Source: Rhodobacterales bacterium RIFCSPHIGHO2_02_FULL_62_130
GTDB lineage: Bacteria > Pseudomonadota > Alphaproteobacteria > Rhodobacterales > Rhodobacteraceae
DNA: 64,000 nucleotides
Assembly: GCA_001828855.1 (NCBI GenBank)
Contig: MHZT01000013.1
Span: 62,001-126,000, forward strand
Direction: 5' to 3'
The translations under genes were made by a program, and so were the position numbers. The notes beneath the pieces were generated by a model. That model searched no databases, was not told where the DNA came from, and saw only the letters and a program-made list of their open reading frames with translations. Below are positions 24,824 to 33,431 of this stretch, piece after piece (the stretch's first letter is position 1; every line of letters begins with the position of its first letter).

Positions 24824-26331
24824 TCGGGACCGCGGCGATGCCCGAAGCAGAGGCTATAACTTTTCGCAATGTCTCCAAGGTGTTCGGAGGTGTGCATGCC
24901 TTGGATGCTGTAGATTTCAGCGTGGGCGCGGGTGAGGTGCATTGCCTTGCGGGCGAAAACGGCTGCGGCAAGTCAACGCTGATCAAGATCATTACTGGCG
25001 TCTATCAGCCCGAAGCGGGGGCGCAGATGCAGCTTTTCGGGCAGGCCCTGCCGCAGATCACGCCAACTTTGGCGCGCAAGGCGGGGATCGCGGTGATCTG
25101 GCAGGATTTAGCGCTGTTTGCCGAAATGACGGTGGCCGAGAATATCGCCTTTGAGACCATGCTGGGCAACCGTCCTCGACGGGTGAATTATGCGGCGATG
25201 CGGGCCAAGGCGCAGGCGGCGCTGGATCGGCTGGATGTGACGCTGGATCTGGATGCTCGGCTTGGCACCCTGCCCATCGCGCAACGGCAGGTGGTGGCGA
25301 TTGCGCGCGCCTTGGTCAGTGATGCGCGGCTGATTTTCATGGATGAGCCGACCGCCTCGCTGACCCAATCCGAAACCGATGCGCTGCTGGCTGTGGTTCG
25401 CACCTTGTCGATGCGGGGGGTGGCGGTGGTTTTCGTCAGTCACAGGCTGGCCGAGGTTCTTGAGATTTCCGCCCGCGTCACCGTTTTGCGTGATGGCAAA
25501 CTGGTGGGGGTCTATCCGACGGCGGGAATGACCCAATCGCGCTTGACCGAGTTGATGACGGGCAAGACCTTTGATCAGGTCGTGGCCGCGCGGGACACTT
25601 TGGCCAATCCGGTGGTGCTGCAGGTGGAAAACCTGTCCCGGCGCGGTGAATTTGCCGATGTTTCCTTTAGCTTGCGCGCTGGCGAGGTTCTGGGTCTGAC
25701 CGGATTGATCGGCGCGGGCCGGACCGAGTTGGGCCATGCCCTGTTCGGCATGACGCGGCCCGATGCCGGAGTGCTGCACCTGAATGGCCGGCCTGTCAGC
25801 CTGCGTTCGAACCGCGAGGCGGTGGCGCAGGGTATCGCCTATGTGTCCGAAGACCGGCTGGCCTTGGGGCTGATCCAGCCGCAATCAATTGCCGACAATA
25901 CGGTGCTTTCGGTGTTGCGAAAGGTCACGGGCCGGACGGGGTTGTTGGCCGCCGACCGGCAGCGCGATCTGGTGGCCCATTGGATCGCGGAACTGGCGGT
26001 GAAAATCGGCCAGCCCGAGGATGCGGTGTCCACCCTGTCGGGGGGCAACCAGCAGCGGGTGGTGCTGGCCAAATGGCTGGCAACCGAACCCAAGGTGCTT
26101 ATTTTGGACAGCCCGACCGTGGGCGTCGATGTCGGCGCGCGGGCGGGGATTTTCCGCATCGTGCGCGCCTTGGCTGATAAGGGTTTGGCGATCTTGCTGA
26201 TTTCCGACGAAGTGACCGAGGCACATATGAACGCGGATCGCATCCTGCACATGGCGGGGGGGCGGATCGTCGGCGAATATGACCCGCGCCAGACCTCGAT
26301 CGCCGCATTGGAGGCCGCTGTTTATGCGTAA
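24820..26331 (+). CDS. Sugar ABC transporter ATP-binding protein (RbsA/MglA type)
   Basis: A 503-aa duplicated ATPase. Domain 1 has Walker A GENGCGKST, a signature-like LPIAQRQVVAIARAL and Walker [12 protein letters not shown]. Domain 2 has a degenerate Walker A (GLIGAGRTELGHAL), signature LSGGNQQRVVLAKWL and LILDSPTVGVDVGAR, the usual asymmetric arrangement. The start overlaps the SIS gene by 4 bp (ATG 24820; ATG 24838 is an alternative). It energises the two permeases downstream. Confidence 0.93.
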   Translation: MIGTAAMPEAEAITFRNVSKVFGGVHALDAVDFSVGAGEVHCLAGENGCGKSTLIKIITGVYQPEAGAQMQLFGQALPQITPTLARKAGIAVIWQDLALFAEMTVAENIAFETMLGNRPRRVNYAAMRAKAQAALDRLDVTLDLDARLGTLPIAQRQVVAIARALVSDARLIFMDEPTASLTQSETDALLAVVRTLSMRGVAVVFVSHRLAEVLEISARVTVLRDGKLVGVYPTAGMTQSRLTELMTGKTFDQVVAARDTLANPVVLQVENLSRRGEFADVSFSLRAGEVLGLTGLIGAGRTELGHALFGMTRPDAGVLHLNGRPVSLRSNREAVAQGIAYVSEDRLALGLIQPQSIADNTVLSVLRKVTGRTGLLAADRQRDLVAHWIAELAVKIGQPEDAVSTLSGGNQQRVVLAKWLATEPKVLILDSPTVGVDVGARAGIFRIVRALADKGLAILLISDEVTEAHMNADRILHMAGGRIVGEYDPRQTSIAALEAAVYA

Positions 26332-27319
26332 TTTCCTGCGTGCCTACCCGACAGAGGCCAAGCTTCTGGCTGTGCTGATCCTGATCTGCGCAGTGCTGGC
26401 GCTGACATCGGACAGCTTTGCCACCTTGGGCAATCTGACATCGCTTTTGAACAACAACGCGGTGAATGTGATCTGGGCGGTGGGGCTGCTGGTGGTGCTG
26501 ATCGCGGGGGGGATCGATATCTCCTTCGCGGTGGCGGCTTCGGTGGTGCAATACCTGTGCGTCTATGCCTTTGCGGCCATCGGCGGCGGTAACTGGGGCA
26601 TCGGCCTGCTGTTCGCGGCCAGCATTGGGGCGGGGCTGGGGCTGATCAATGCCTTTCTGATCCACCAGTTCCGCATCATCTCCATCGTGGTGACGATCTC
26701 GACCTTCAACGCCTTTTTCGGGCTGCTGATGTTCTTCTCGTCTGGTCGGTTTCTTTACAACCTACCGTCTTGGTGGTCGCAGCGGGTGATCCTGTGGGAG
26801 CATCAGTCGCCCGATGGCACTTGGTCCGAGATTACTTTGCCGGTGGCGGTGATGGCGGTGGCGATGGCATCGACCTGGGCGCTGATCCGTCACACTACCA
26901 CGGGGCGGCAGCTTTATGCCTTTGGCGACAATGCCGAGGGCGCGCGGCGGGCGGGGATCAGCATCGGGCTGATGCAGGCCATCGCCTTTGGCTGGTGCGG
27001 GGCGATGGCGGGGATTGGCGGGCTGATGCAGGCGCATATCACCAAAGAGGTGGTGCCGAATGCGCTGGTGGGCCGCGAGTTGGACGTGCTGGCGGCGGTG
27101 GTTTTGGGCGGTGCGCGGCTGGGCGGCGGGCGCGGATCGGTCTTGGGTTGCTTTCTGGGCGTGGCTTTGGTGGCGGTCACGCAAAACGGGCTGAACCTGC
27201 TGGGCGTGTCGCCCTATGCCTTCAAGATGGTGGTGGGGGTGATCATCCTTCTGGCGATTTCCACCTCGAATATCGATCTGGCGCAGATTCTTGCGCCCAA
27301 GCGGAAGGGACGGGAATGA
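26324..27319 (+). CDS. Sugar ABC transporter permease 1 (RbsC type)
   Basis: A 331-aa permease with about nine hydrophobic segments and the family signature NVIWAVGLLVVLIAGGIDISFAVAA near residues 45-70. ATG 26324 overlaps the ATPase gene by 8 bp; I prefer it to the upstream in-frame ATG because MRNFLRAYPTEAKLL is the usual start. The loop RHTTTGRQLYAFGDNAEGARRAGIS is the conserved cytoplasmic coupling region. It forms a heterodimer with the next gene's product. Confidence 0.92.
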   Translation: MRNFLRAYPTEAKLLAVLILICAVLALTSDSFATLGNLTSLLNNNAVNVIWAVGLLVVLIAGGIDISFAVAASVVQYLCVYAFAAIGGGNWGIGLLFAASIGAGLGLINAFLIHQFRIISIVVTISTFNAFFGLLMFFSSGRFLYNLPSWWSQRVILWEHQSPDGTWSEITLPVAVMAVAMASTWALIRHTTTGRQLYAFGDNAEGARRAGISIGLMQAIAFGWCGAMAGIGGLMQAHITKEVVPNALVGRELDVLAAVVLGGARLGGGRGSVLGCFLGVALVAVTQNGLNLLGVSPYAFKMVVGVIILLAISTSNIDLAQILAPKRKGRE

Positions 27320-28311
27320 CCGTGCTTTACACCCGTCTTGCCCGTGCCTTCGGGGCCGAAGTGCCGGGGCTTCTGGGCTTTCTGGCGCTGGTTCTGGTGG
27401 TTTTTGGCATCATGGCGCCGAACTTTCTGACGGCGGCCAACTTTGGCTCGATCGCGTTCCAACTGCCCGAGCTTGGTATTCTGACGCTGGCCATGCTGAT
27501 CCCGATCATCTCGGGCGGGTTCAATCTGGCGATTATCTACACCGCCAATATGGCAGGGCTGACACTGGCCTTTGTGCTGAACCTTTATGGCGGGCCAGAG
27601 GCGGGGGTGCTGCCGTTTGTGTTTGGCTCGGTCCTTGCCATTGGCGTGGGGGCGGCGTCGGGGGCGGTGATGGGGCTGGTGATCGCCTATATCGGCGCGC
27701 ATCCGATCCTTGTGTCCTTGGCGATGATGATCTTCCTGCGGGGATTGGGTGAATTTCTGACCAAGGGCGGCGATATTTCCGGCTTTCCGCCCTATCTGGC
27801 GGTGCTGGGGCATGGCTCGGTTCTGGGGGTGCCGGTGCCGCTGATTCTGTTCGGGGTTTGTGCCGTGGTCTGGCATGTCCTGCTGACCCGCACGCGCCAC
27901 GGTTTTGCCGCGCGCATGATCGGATCGAACATCCGCGCCACCACCTATGCCGGCATCCATACCAAGCGCACGCTGACGCTGATTTACACGCTGTCGGGAG
28001 TGATGTGTGCGGTGGCGGGCATCCTGATGCTGGCGCGGTTCAACTCGGTGCGGGTGGGCCACGGCGAGGCGCTGCTGCTGGTCACGGTTCTGGCCTGTTT
28101 CCTGGGCGGGGTCGATCCGTTCGGCGGATTTGGGCGTGTGGTGCCGGTGGTGATCGCGCTGGTCGTGTTGCAAGTGCTGTCCTCGGGGCTGAACCTTTTG
28201 GGGGCCAACCAACATCTTTCCACCGCCGTTTGGGGTCTGTTCCTGATCGCGGTGATGGTCCTGCGCTGGGGTGCGGGACGCTACAGACAACGAAAACCAG
28301 GGAAGGGCTAG
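27316..28311 (+). CDS. Sugar ABC transporter permease 2 (RbsC type)
   Basis: A 331-aa permease starting in an ATGA overlap. The segment LGILTLAMLIPIISGGFNLAIIYTANMAGL is the RbsC-like motif, here with GGFNLAI instead of the common GGIDLSV. The coupling loop is TRTRHGFAARMIGSNIRATTYAGIHTKRT. Two different permeases point to a heterodimeric sugar channel. Confidence 0.92.
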   Translation: MTVLYTRLARAFGAEVPGLLGFLALVLVVFGIMAPNFLTAANFGSIAFQLPELGILTLAMLIPIISGGFNLAIIYTANMAGLTLAFVLNLYGGPEAGVLPFVFGSVLAIGVGAASGAVMGLVIAYIGAHPILVSLAMMIFLRGLGEFLTKGGDISGFPPYLAVLGHGSVLGVPVPLILFGVCAVVWHVLLTRTRHGFAARMIGSNIRATTYAGIHTKRTLTLIYTLSGVMCAVAGILMLARFNSVRVGHGEALLLVTVLACFLGGVDPFGGFGRVVPVVIALVVLQVLSSGLNLLGANQHLSTAVWGLFLIAVMVLRWGAGRYRQRKPGKG

Positions 28312-28314
28312 GCG

Positions 28315-29163
28315 ATGGAAGGTTTTGGCGTTCATACCAGCATGTGGACGATGCATTGGGACAGGGCCGGGGCCGAGCGGACGATCCCCGCCGCCGCCGC
28401 CTACAAGATGGATTTCATCGAGATCGCGCTGTTGAACGCGGCGATGATCGATCCCCCCCACACCCGCGCGCTGTTGGAAAAGCACAATATGCGGGCGGTG
28501 GCCTCGCTGGGTCTGCCGCAGCGCAACTGGGCGAGCGTGAACCCCGACGGGGCCGCCGCCCATCTGATCGAAGCGATGGATGTCGCCGCCGCGATGGGGG
28601 CCGAGGCACTTTCAGGCGTGACCTATGGCGGCATTGGAGAGCGCACGGGCCTGCCGCCGACGATGGCGGAATATGACAATATCGCGCGGGCTTTGGGGCA
28701 GGCTGCGAAACACGCCAAGAAACTGGGCATTGCCTTTGGGATCGAGCCGGTGAACCGCTATGAAAACCATCTGATCAACACCGGATGGCAGGCGAAATGG
28801 ATGATCGAAAAGGTCGGGGCGGATAACATCTTCATCCACCTTGACACCTATCACATGAATATCGAGGAAAAGGGTGCGGGCAACGGCATTCTGGATGCGC
28901 GTGAACACCTGCGCTACATCCATCTGTCGGAGTCTGATCGCGGCACCCCCGGCGAAGGCACCTGCGACTGGGACGAGGTTTACGCCACTCTTGCTGCCAT
29001 CGGATTCAAGGGCGGTCTGGCGATGGAGTCGTTCATCAACATGCCGCCCGAAGTGGGCTATGGCCTTGCCGTCTGGCGCCCCGTCGCCAATTCCTTTGAA
29101 GAGGTGATGGACAAGGGCCTGCCCTTCCTGCGGAACAAGGCGCGGCAGTACCGGCTGATATAG
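28315..29163 (+). CDS. Ketose 3-epimerase-like sugar isomerase (AP endonuclease 2 TIM barrel)
   Basis: A 282-aa TIM-barrel protein of the sugar-phosphate isomerase/epimerase class, closest in wording to D-tagatose/D-psicose 3-epimerases. Metal ligands are visible in order: Glu in GIEPVNRYE, Asp in FIHLDTYHMNIEE, His/Ser-rich strand YIHLSESDRG, and Glu in AMESFINMP. The first strand GFGVHTSMWTMHW and VTYGGIGERTG also fit. It closes the transporter operon 3 bp after the permease, so it probably converts the imported ketose before phosphorylation; no kinase is encoded here. Confidence 0.87.
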   Translation: MEGFGVHTSMWTMHWDRAGAERTIPAAAAYKMDFIEIALLNAAMIDPPHTRALLEKHNMRAVASLGLPQRNWASVNPDGAAAHLIEAMDVAAAMGAEALSGVTYGGIGERTGLPPTMAEYDNIARALGQAAKHAKKLGIAFGIEPVNRYENHLINTGWQAKWMIEKVGADNIFIHLDTYHMNIEEKGAGNGILDAREHLRYIHLSESDRGTPGEGTCDWDEVYATLAAIGFKGGLAMESFINMPPEVGYGLAVWRPVANSFEEVMDKGLPFLRNKARQYRLI

Positions 29164-29175
29164 GGCCAAGGGTGG

Positions 29176-30054
29176 CTAGAACGCTTGCGCGAAACGCTCG
29201 GGCAGTTCCAGCCGCATCTTGGGGCGGCTGGGAAAGCCAAGGGTCTTGTGCCGCAGCCATTGGCTGTCGATCACCGTGGCGCGCAGGGTTTCGCGGTAGT
29301 CGTCAATCACCTGATCCAGCGGTGCTGTGGCAAAGCTGGCGGCCTTTTCGACATAAGCATCAAACTTACGCAGCCGCTCGGCCCACCATTGTGTTGTGTG
29401 GTCGTGGCCACGGCGTATGTCGGGATTTTCGGCCAGGGTTGTGCTGCGCGACAGGGCGATGTCTTGGCAGATCCGGCGCGAGGCATAGTGCAGATGCGCC
29501 ACAAACAGCCCATCCGGCAGGCAGGGCGGATGCGGGGTTGAATGGAAGCCCACTGACCAGCCCGGCCTGTCAAACACCGCCAAGGGTTTGCTGAACAGCT
29601 CATTGGCGCGGGCATGGCGGCGTTGGCCAAGGATCGGGCGGGTCAGATCAAGCGGGGCAGACCCCTGTTCCTCGACAATATTCAGGCAAAACGCCTTCAG
29701 GGCAGCCCCCTGATGACGGTTTTGCGCCATATATTCGGGCAAGGACAGCCCAAGTGCCGGATCGACAAAGACAATCTCATCGACATCTCCCGCCACCAAA
29801 CCATCATATTGCGTCAGCAGAAAATCGGCATAGGCGTTCAGAAAGGCGAAACGGTCCTTGTCAAAGCTGCCTGACACGCGGTGGCGCGGAAGTGGGACGA
29901 TATTGCAGCCCTTGGCCAGCGCCACAACCGCCGGATCGCTGCCATGCGCCACGACATACAGGTTTTCACGCCCTAACTGCCGCTCATAATGGCGCAGCCA
30001 TAGGCCAAGGTAGTCCAACTCGGTGTGAACCATGGTCAAGGCGGCGGCGCGCAT
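29176..30054 (-). CDS. Glycosyltransferase family 2-like protein
   Basis: A 292-aa protein with the short GT-A-like fold seen in Glyco_tranf_2_4 proteins: ALTMVHTELDYLGLWLRHYERQLG at the start, then GLVAGDVDEIVFVDPALG, in which D-V-D-E is the metal-binding DxD-type motif, and VGFHSTPHPP with LFVAHLHYAS. No membrane segment is seen. It converges with the epimerase gene and has its own promoter. Typical partners make surface polysaccharides, none of which are nearby; donor and acceptor unknown. Confidence 0.8.
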   Translation of the reverse strand: MRAAALTMVHTELDYLGLWLRHYERQLGRENLYVVAHGSDPAVVALAKGCNIVPLPRHRVSGSFDKDRFAFLNAYADFLLTQYDGLVAGDVDEIVFVDPALGLSLPEYMAQNRHQGAALKAFCLNIVEEQGSAPLDLTRPILGQRRHARANELFSKPLAVFDRPGWSVGFHSTPHPPCLPDGLFVAHLHYASRRICQDIALSRSTTLAENPDIRRGHDHTTQWWAERLRKFDAYVEKAASFATAPLDQVIDDYRETLRATVIDSQWLRHKTLGFPSRPKMRLELPERFAQAF

Positions 30055-30207
30055 CAGCGTGATCCTTCATCGGTCGGCGTGGCGGCACTGTAACCGGATT
30101 GGTGTGTTTGACCAGATGACGATCCGCAACGCTATGTCCGCCCAATAGCACCGGACGGAAGACAACGGCAAACACAGGGGGCAGGATCATCCGTTGCCCG
30201 CACGGGA

Positions 30208-31551
30208 TCATAGCATGACAGGCTGCACCGGGCGCAAAACGGCCTCGAATCCGTCCTTTTGTCCGGTTGCGGGGGAGTGCAATTCCAAGGGCGTTTGCGC
30301 GCCTTTGGCAATCGCTGCCGCAATCGCCAACCCAAGGCCAGATCCTTCGGCGGCCCCGTCGCCACGGGTAAAACGGGTGGTCAACAGTGCCAGCCGGTCT
30401 GGCGCAATGATCGCTCCGCCATTGGTCACGCGCAGGGTGCCGTCAGGCTCCATCGAGACGCGCACGGGCTGGGCCGGATCGCCGTGGCGCAGGGCGTTCT
30501 CGATCAGATTGCGCGCCAGAATACCAAAGGCGTCCGGGTCCAGCCGCGACGGTGCGCAGCCTTGGGGGGGCAGGGCAAGCTGCAACCGCGCGGCCCCTCC
30601 CGCGCGCCTGCATTCGTCCACCAGAAAAGCAAGCACAGGCGACAGGTCTTGCGGGGTATCGGCCAGCACGCCGCCCCCTTCGGCCCGCGCCAGTTGCATC
30701 AGCTTTTCCGACAGCCGCGCCAGCCTGTGCAACTGCGTCTCGATCTGCCGTGCGCGATCTTGCAGCCCGCCCGCCGGGGCTTCGGCAATCAGCCGCTGCG
30801 TTTGTGCCAAGGTGGCGGCAATCGGCGTGCGGAGTTCATGCGCGGAATTGGCGGTAAAGCTGCGCTCTGCCTCCAAGGTGCGGCGCAGGCGGTCCAGCAG
30901 TTGATTGATCGCGCGGGCAATCGGCAGCACCTCGGCGGGAAGGTCTTGGGTGGTTACAGCCGACAAATGCGCGCCGTCGCGCAGGGTGACTTCGGCCCGC
31001 AGCGCCTCGACAGGGCGCAAACCGCGCCGGACCAGCCACAGCACCGCAAAAAGGCTGATCGGCACCAGCAGCAGGATCGGCGCCAGTAGCGCCAGCGTCG
31101 TGTCCAGAACCGCCTCGCGCCGATGGGCCAAAGGCTCGGCCAACTCGATCCGATACGCGCCGGAAACCGCACTGCGCGCAAATATCCTGTGGTCATGCGC
31201 GGTGTGGAACCCGTCCTGTTCTTGCGGTGTGAACACCGTCAGATCGGCATCATGCGATTGCAAAAGCACCCGCCCAGCCGTATCGCGCACCACATATTGC
31301 AGAAATTCCTCATGCTCGGTGATGCGGGCAAGCCTTTGCGAGGTGCCGTCGTCGTCGCGGTCGATCAATTCCAGAATGGCCAAAGGCAGGATGCGTTCTG
31401 CGGTTTCCTGCAGGGCCGCATCAAAGACCTGATCAATCTCGTGGCGCACCACCAGCCCCGCGCCAAGGATTGCCAGCAACCAAAAGACGGCAATGCTGGC
31501 GGTCAGCCCGACCGCCAACTGCCGACGGATGCTGGCGCTGATCCAGTTCAT
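30208..31551 (-). CDS. Two-component sensor histidine kinase (QseC/TctE type)
   Basis: A 447-aa membrane kinase. Two transmembrane helices (VGLTASIAVFWLLAILGAGLVV and LLALLAPILLLVPISLFAVLWLV) frame a periplasmic sensor of ~130 residues. The phospho-acceptor helix is FTANSAHELRTPIAATLAQTQ; the ATP domain has NLIENALRHGDP, TRGDGAAEGSGLGLAIAAAIA. It overlaps the response-regulator gene by 4 bp. The pair is divergent from the PepSY/DUF2271/flavoprotein/ApbE operon and probably controls it. Confidence 0.93.
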   Translation of the reverse strand: MNWISASIRRQLAVGLTASIAVFWLLAILGAGLVVRHEIDQVFDAALQETAERILPLAILELIDRDDDGTSQRLARITEHEEFLQYVVRDTAGRVLLQSHDADLTVFTPQEQDGFHTAHDHRIFARSAVSGAYRIELAEPLAHRREAVLDTTLALLAPILLLVPISLFAVLWLVRRGLRPVEALRAEVTLRDGAHLSAVTTQDLPAEVLPIARAINQLLDRLRRTLEAERSFTANSAHELRTPIAATLAQTQRLIAEAPAGGLQDRARQIETQLHRLARLSEKLMQLARAEGGGVLADTPQDLSPVLAFLVDECRRAGGAARLQLALPPQGCAPSRLDPDAFGILARNLIENALRHGDPAQPVRVSMEPDGTLRVTNGGAIIAPDRLALLTTRFTRGDGAAEGSGLGLAIAAAIAKGAQTPLELHSPATGQKDGFEAVLRPVQPVML

Positions 31552-32210
31552 GCCGCCAGCCCCAGACGATAGCCCAGACCGCGCTGGGTTTCGATGATAC
31601 CGGCCCCCAGCTTTTTGCGAAGTCGGCTGATATAGACCTCGATCGTGTTGCTTTCGACCTCGGCATCAAAGGCGTAAAGTCGCTCTTCCAGCGCGGATTT
31701 CGGCACCAACTGGCCGGGGCGTTGCAGCAGGCATTCCAGAATGACCCATTCGCGCTGGGTCAGGGTCACATCGCCTTGCGGCCCGAAGATCGACTTTGCG
31801 GCCAGATCGATACTATAGGGGCCAAGGTCGATCTGCGGGTTGGGATTGCCGGAATAGCGGCGTGCAACGGCGCCGATGCGCGCGGAAAGCTCTGCCAGAT
31901 CAAAGGGTTTCACCAGATAATCATCGGCCCCTGCATTCAGCCCCGCAATGCGGTCGGTGATCTGGTCGCGGGCAGTCAGGATGATTACCGGAGTCACTTC
32001 GCCCGCCCCGCGCCGCGCCCGCAGGAAATCAAGCCCGCGCCCGTCCGGCAGCATCAGGTCCAGCAGGACCAGATCATAGGGGACGGTTCGCATCGCATGG
32101 CCGGCATCCGCCAGCGTTTGCACCCAGTCGGTCGCGTGGCCTTCGCCCATGATCTGGTCGCGCACCGCAGCACCCAGACCCTGATCATCCTCGACCAGCA
32201 AAATACGCAT
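31548..32210 (-). CDS. OmpR-family response regulator
   Basis: A 220-aa regulator. The receiver has acidic residues in LVEDDQGLG, phospho-Asp in LVLLDLMLPDGRG, Thr/Ala in IILTARD and Lys in DDYLVKPFD. The winged-helix domain contains LTQREWVILECLLQRPGQLVPKSALEERLY and SNTIEVYISRLRKKLG. The start is ATG 32210 with GGAGG at about 32215 in minus-strand reading; the longer frame upstream is non-coding. Divergent promoter region of 133 bp with the PepSY gene. Confidence 0.94.
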   Translation of the reverse strand: MRILLVEDDQGLGAAVRDQIMGEGHATDWVQTLADAGHAMRTVPYDLVLLDLMLPDGRGLDFLRARRGAGEVTPVIILTARDQITDRIAGLNAGADDYLVKPFDLAELSARIGAVARRYSGNPNPQIDLGPYSIDLAAKSIFGPQGDVTLTQREWVILECLLQRPGQLVPKSALEERLYAFDAEVESNTIEVYISRLRKKLGAGIIETQRGLGYRLGLAA

Positions 32211-32343
32211 GCGGCCTCCTTTGTTGCGCCCTGTCTTGCCGCCCAACCTGACACCGGGCTGAACGCCAGCGCAACCGCTGTTCAGGTTGGTGTCAGCCTT
32301 ATGGTCTAGGTGCTTTTGCAGAAACACCGGAATGGAGGCCGTG

Positions 32344-32832
32344 ATGCGCCACAAGATCCTGTTTGCCGCCCTGTTCGGTGCGGCTTTGATGGCCGGGCCG
32401 GGTTTGGCCGACGAAGATTGCAAAGCGCCGATGTCCACGTGGCAACCGCGCGCGGCGGTGGCGGCCAAGGCCGAAAGTCTGGGCTGGAAGGTGCGCCGAA
32501 TTCGCACCGATGACGGCTGCTACAAGGTCTATGGCTATGATGCCCAAGGTCGCCGCATCGAGGCCGAGTTCGACCCCGAAACGCTGGACCTGCTGGAGTT
32601 CGAGGTCGAAACTGACGGCCCGGATCTGGATGATGGTCCGCAGGACGAAGATGAGGAAGATCATGACTTTCTGGATCAGGGGCCAGAGTTGACTCCCTTG
32701 GTTGTGACGCCAGCCAGAACCGCCGAACCTGCCACGGTGCTGACGCCGCTGGTGATCCCGCATTCAACGCAGCCTGCGCCTGCGCGTCCGGCCAATCCGC
32801 TGATTGGCACGCCCAAGGCTGTGGTGAACTGA
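32344..32832 (+). CDS. Exported PepSY-domain protein
   Basis: A 162-aa secreted protein: signal peptide MRHKILFAALFGAALMAGPGLA, then a PepSY-type unit (AVAAKAESLGWKVRRIRTDDGCYKVYGYDAQGRRIEAEFDPETLDLLE, about residues 36-85), then an acidic stretch (DLDDGPQDEDEEDHD) and a Pro/Thr-rich tail. ATG 32344 has GGAGG at 32334. Small PepSY proteins of this type accompany two-component systems and flavin-linked membrane reductases. It is the first gene of the divergent operon; a short GC hairpin (GCCCC/GGGGC, 32842-32855) follows it. Confidence 0.82.
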   Translation: MRHKILFAALFGAALMAGPGLADEDCKAPMSTWQPRAAVAAKAESLGWKVRRIRTDDGCYKVYGYDAQGRRIEAEFDPETLDLLEFEVETDGPDLDDGPQDEDEEDHDFLDQGPELTPLVVTPARTAEPATVLTPLVIPHSTQPAPARPANPLIGTPKAVVN

Positions 32833-32886
32833 CCCTATCGCGCCCCGCTTGGGGCCGGATTTTCCATGAATTGACAGGAGTTTGTC

Positions 32887-33351
32887 ATGACCCAATCCAC
32901 CAGTGCGCTTGCCCTTGCTGCGGCGTTGCTTTCTCCGGCCTTGGCCGAGGCCCGCACCGTGACCCTGACCACCGATCTGGAGTCTTACGGCGGCAACGGG
33001 GCCTATCTTGCGGTCTATCTGACCGATGCGGCGGGTGCGTTCCAAGGCACGCTTTGGCTGGCTGGTGGCAAGCGCAAATATTACAAGCACCTGTCAGACT
33101 GGTTTGCGGCCACGGGCGGCGATGGCATTGACGGCATCAGCGGGGCCAGTGTCGGGTCGGGGCGCAGCCTGACGGTGACGGTTGATCTAGCCGATGCGCT
33201 GATCGATGCGGGTTATCAGATTCACATCGATGCCGCGGTCGAGGATATGCGCGACAGCCCGTCCGAGATTGTGGTCCCGCTGACACAGGCGGGGGCAGGC
33301 ACACCGGTTGCAGGGCGCCGTTATATCCAGTCTTTCCAGTTCGATATGTGA
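32887..33351 (+). CDS. DUF2271 protein with flavinylation-like SGAS motif
   Basis: A 154-aa exported protein: short signal peptide (SALALAAALLSPALAEA) followed by a beta-rich DUF2271 domain (VTLTTDLESYGGNGAYLAVYLTDAAGAF, LWLAGGKRKYYKHLSDWF). Residues 82-92 read DGISGASVGSG, which resembles the D-x-[IV]-S-G-A-[TS] site where ApbE attaches FMN in NqrC/RnfG-type domains; Ser88 would be the acceptor. GACAGGAG precedes ATG 32887. It is followed by a flavin reductase and ApbE in the same operon, so covalent FMN is plausible but unproven. Confidence 0.82.
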   Translation: MTQSTSALALAAALLSPALAEARTVTLTTDLESYGGNGAYLAVYLTDAAGAFQGTLWLAGGKRKYYKHLSDWFAATGGDGIDGISGASVGSGRSLTVTVDLADALIDAGYQIHIDAAVEDMRDSPSEIVVPLTQAGAGTPVAGRRYIQSFQFDM

Positions 33352-33431
33352 CCGGAAACAGCCGTTCTTTTCGCGTTCGGGCTGGTCAGCCGGCCCAAAC
33401 GCAGCCCCCCTGTAGAAGAAAGTTCCCCGCG

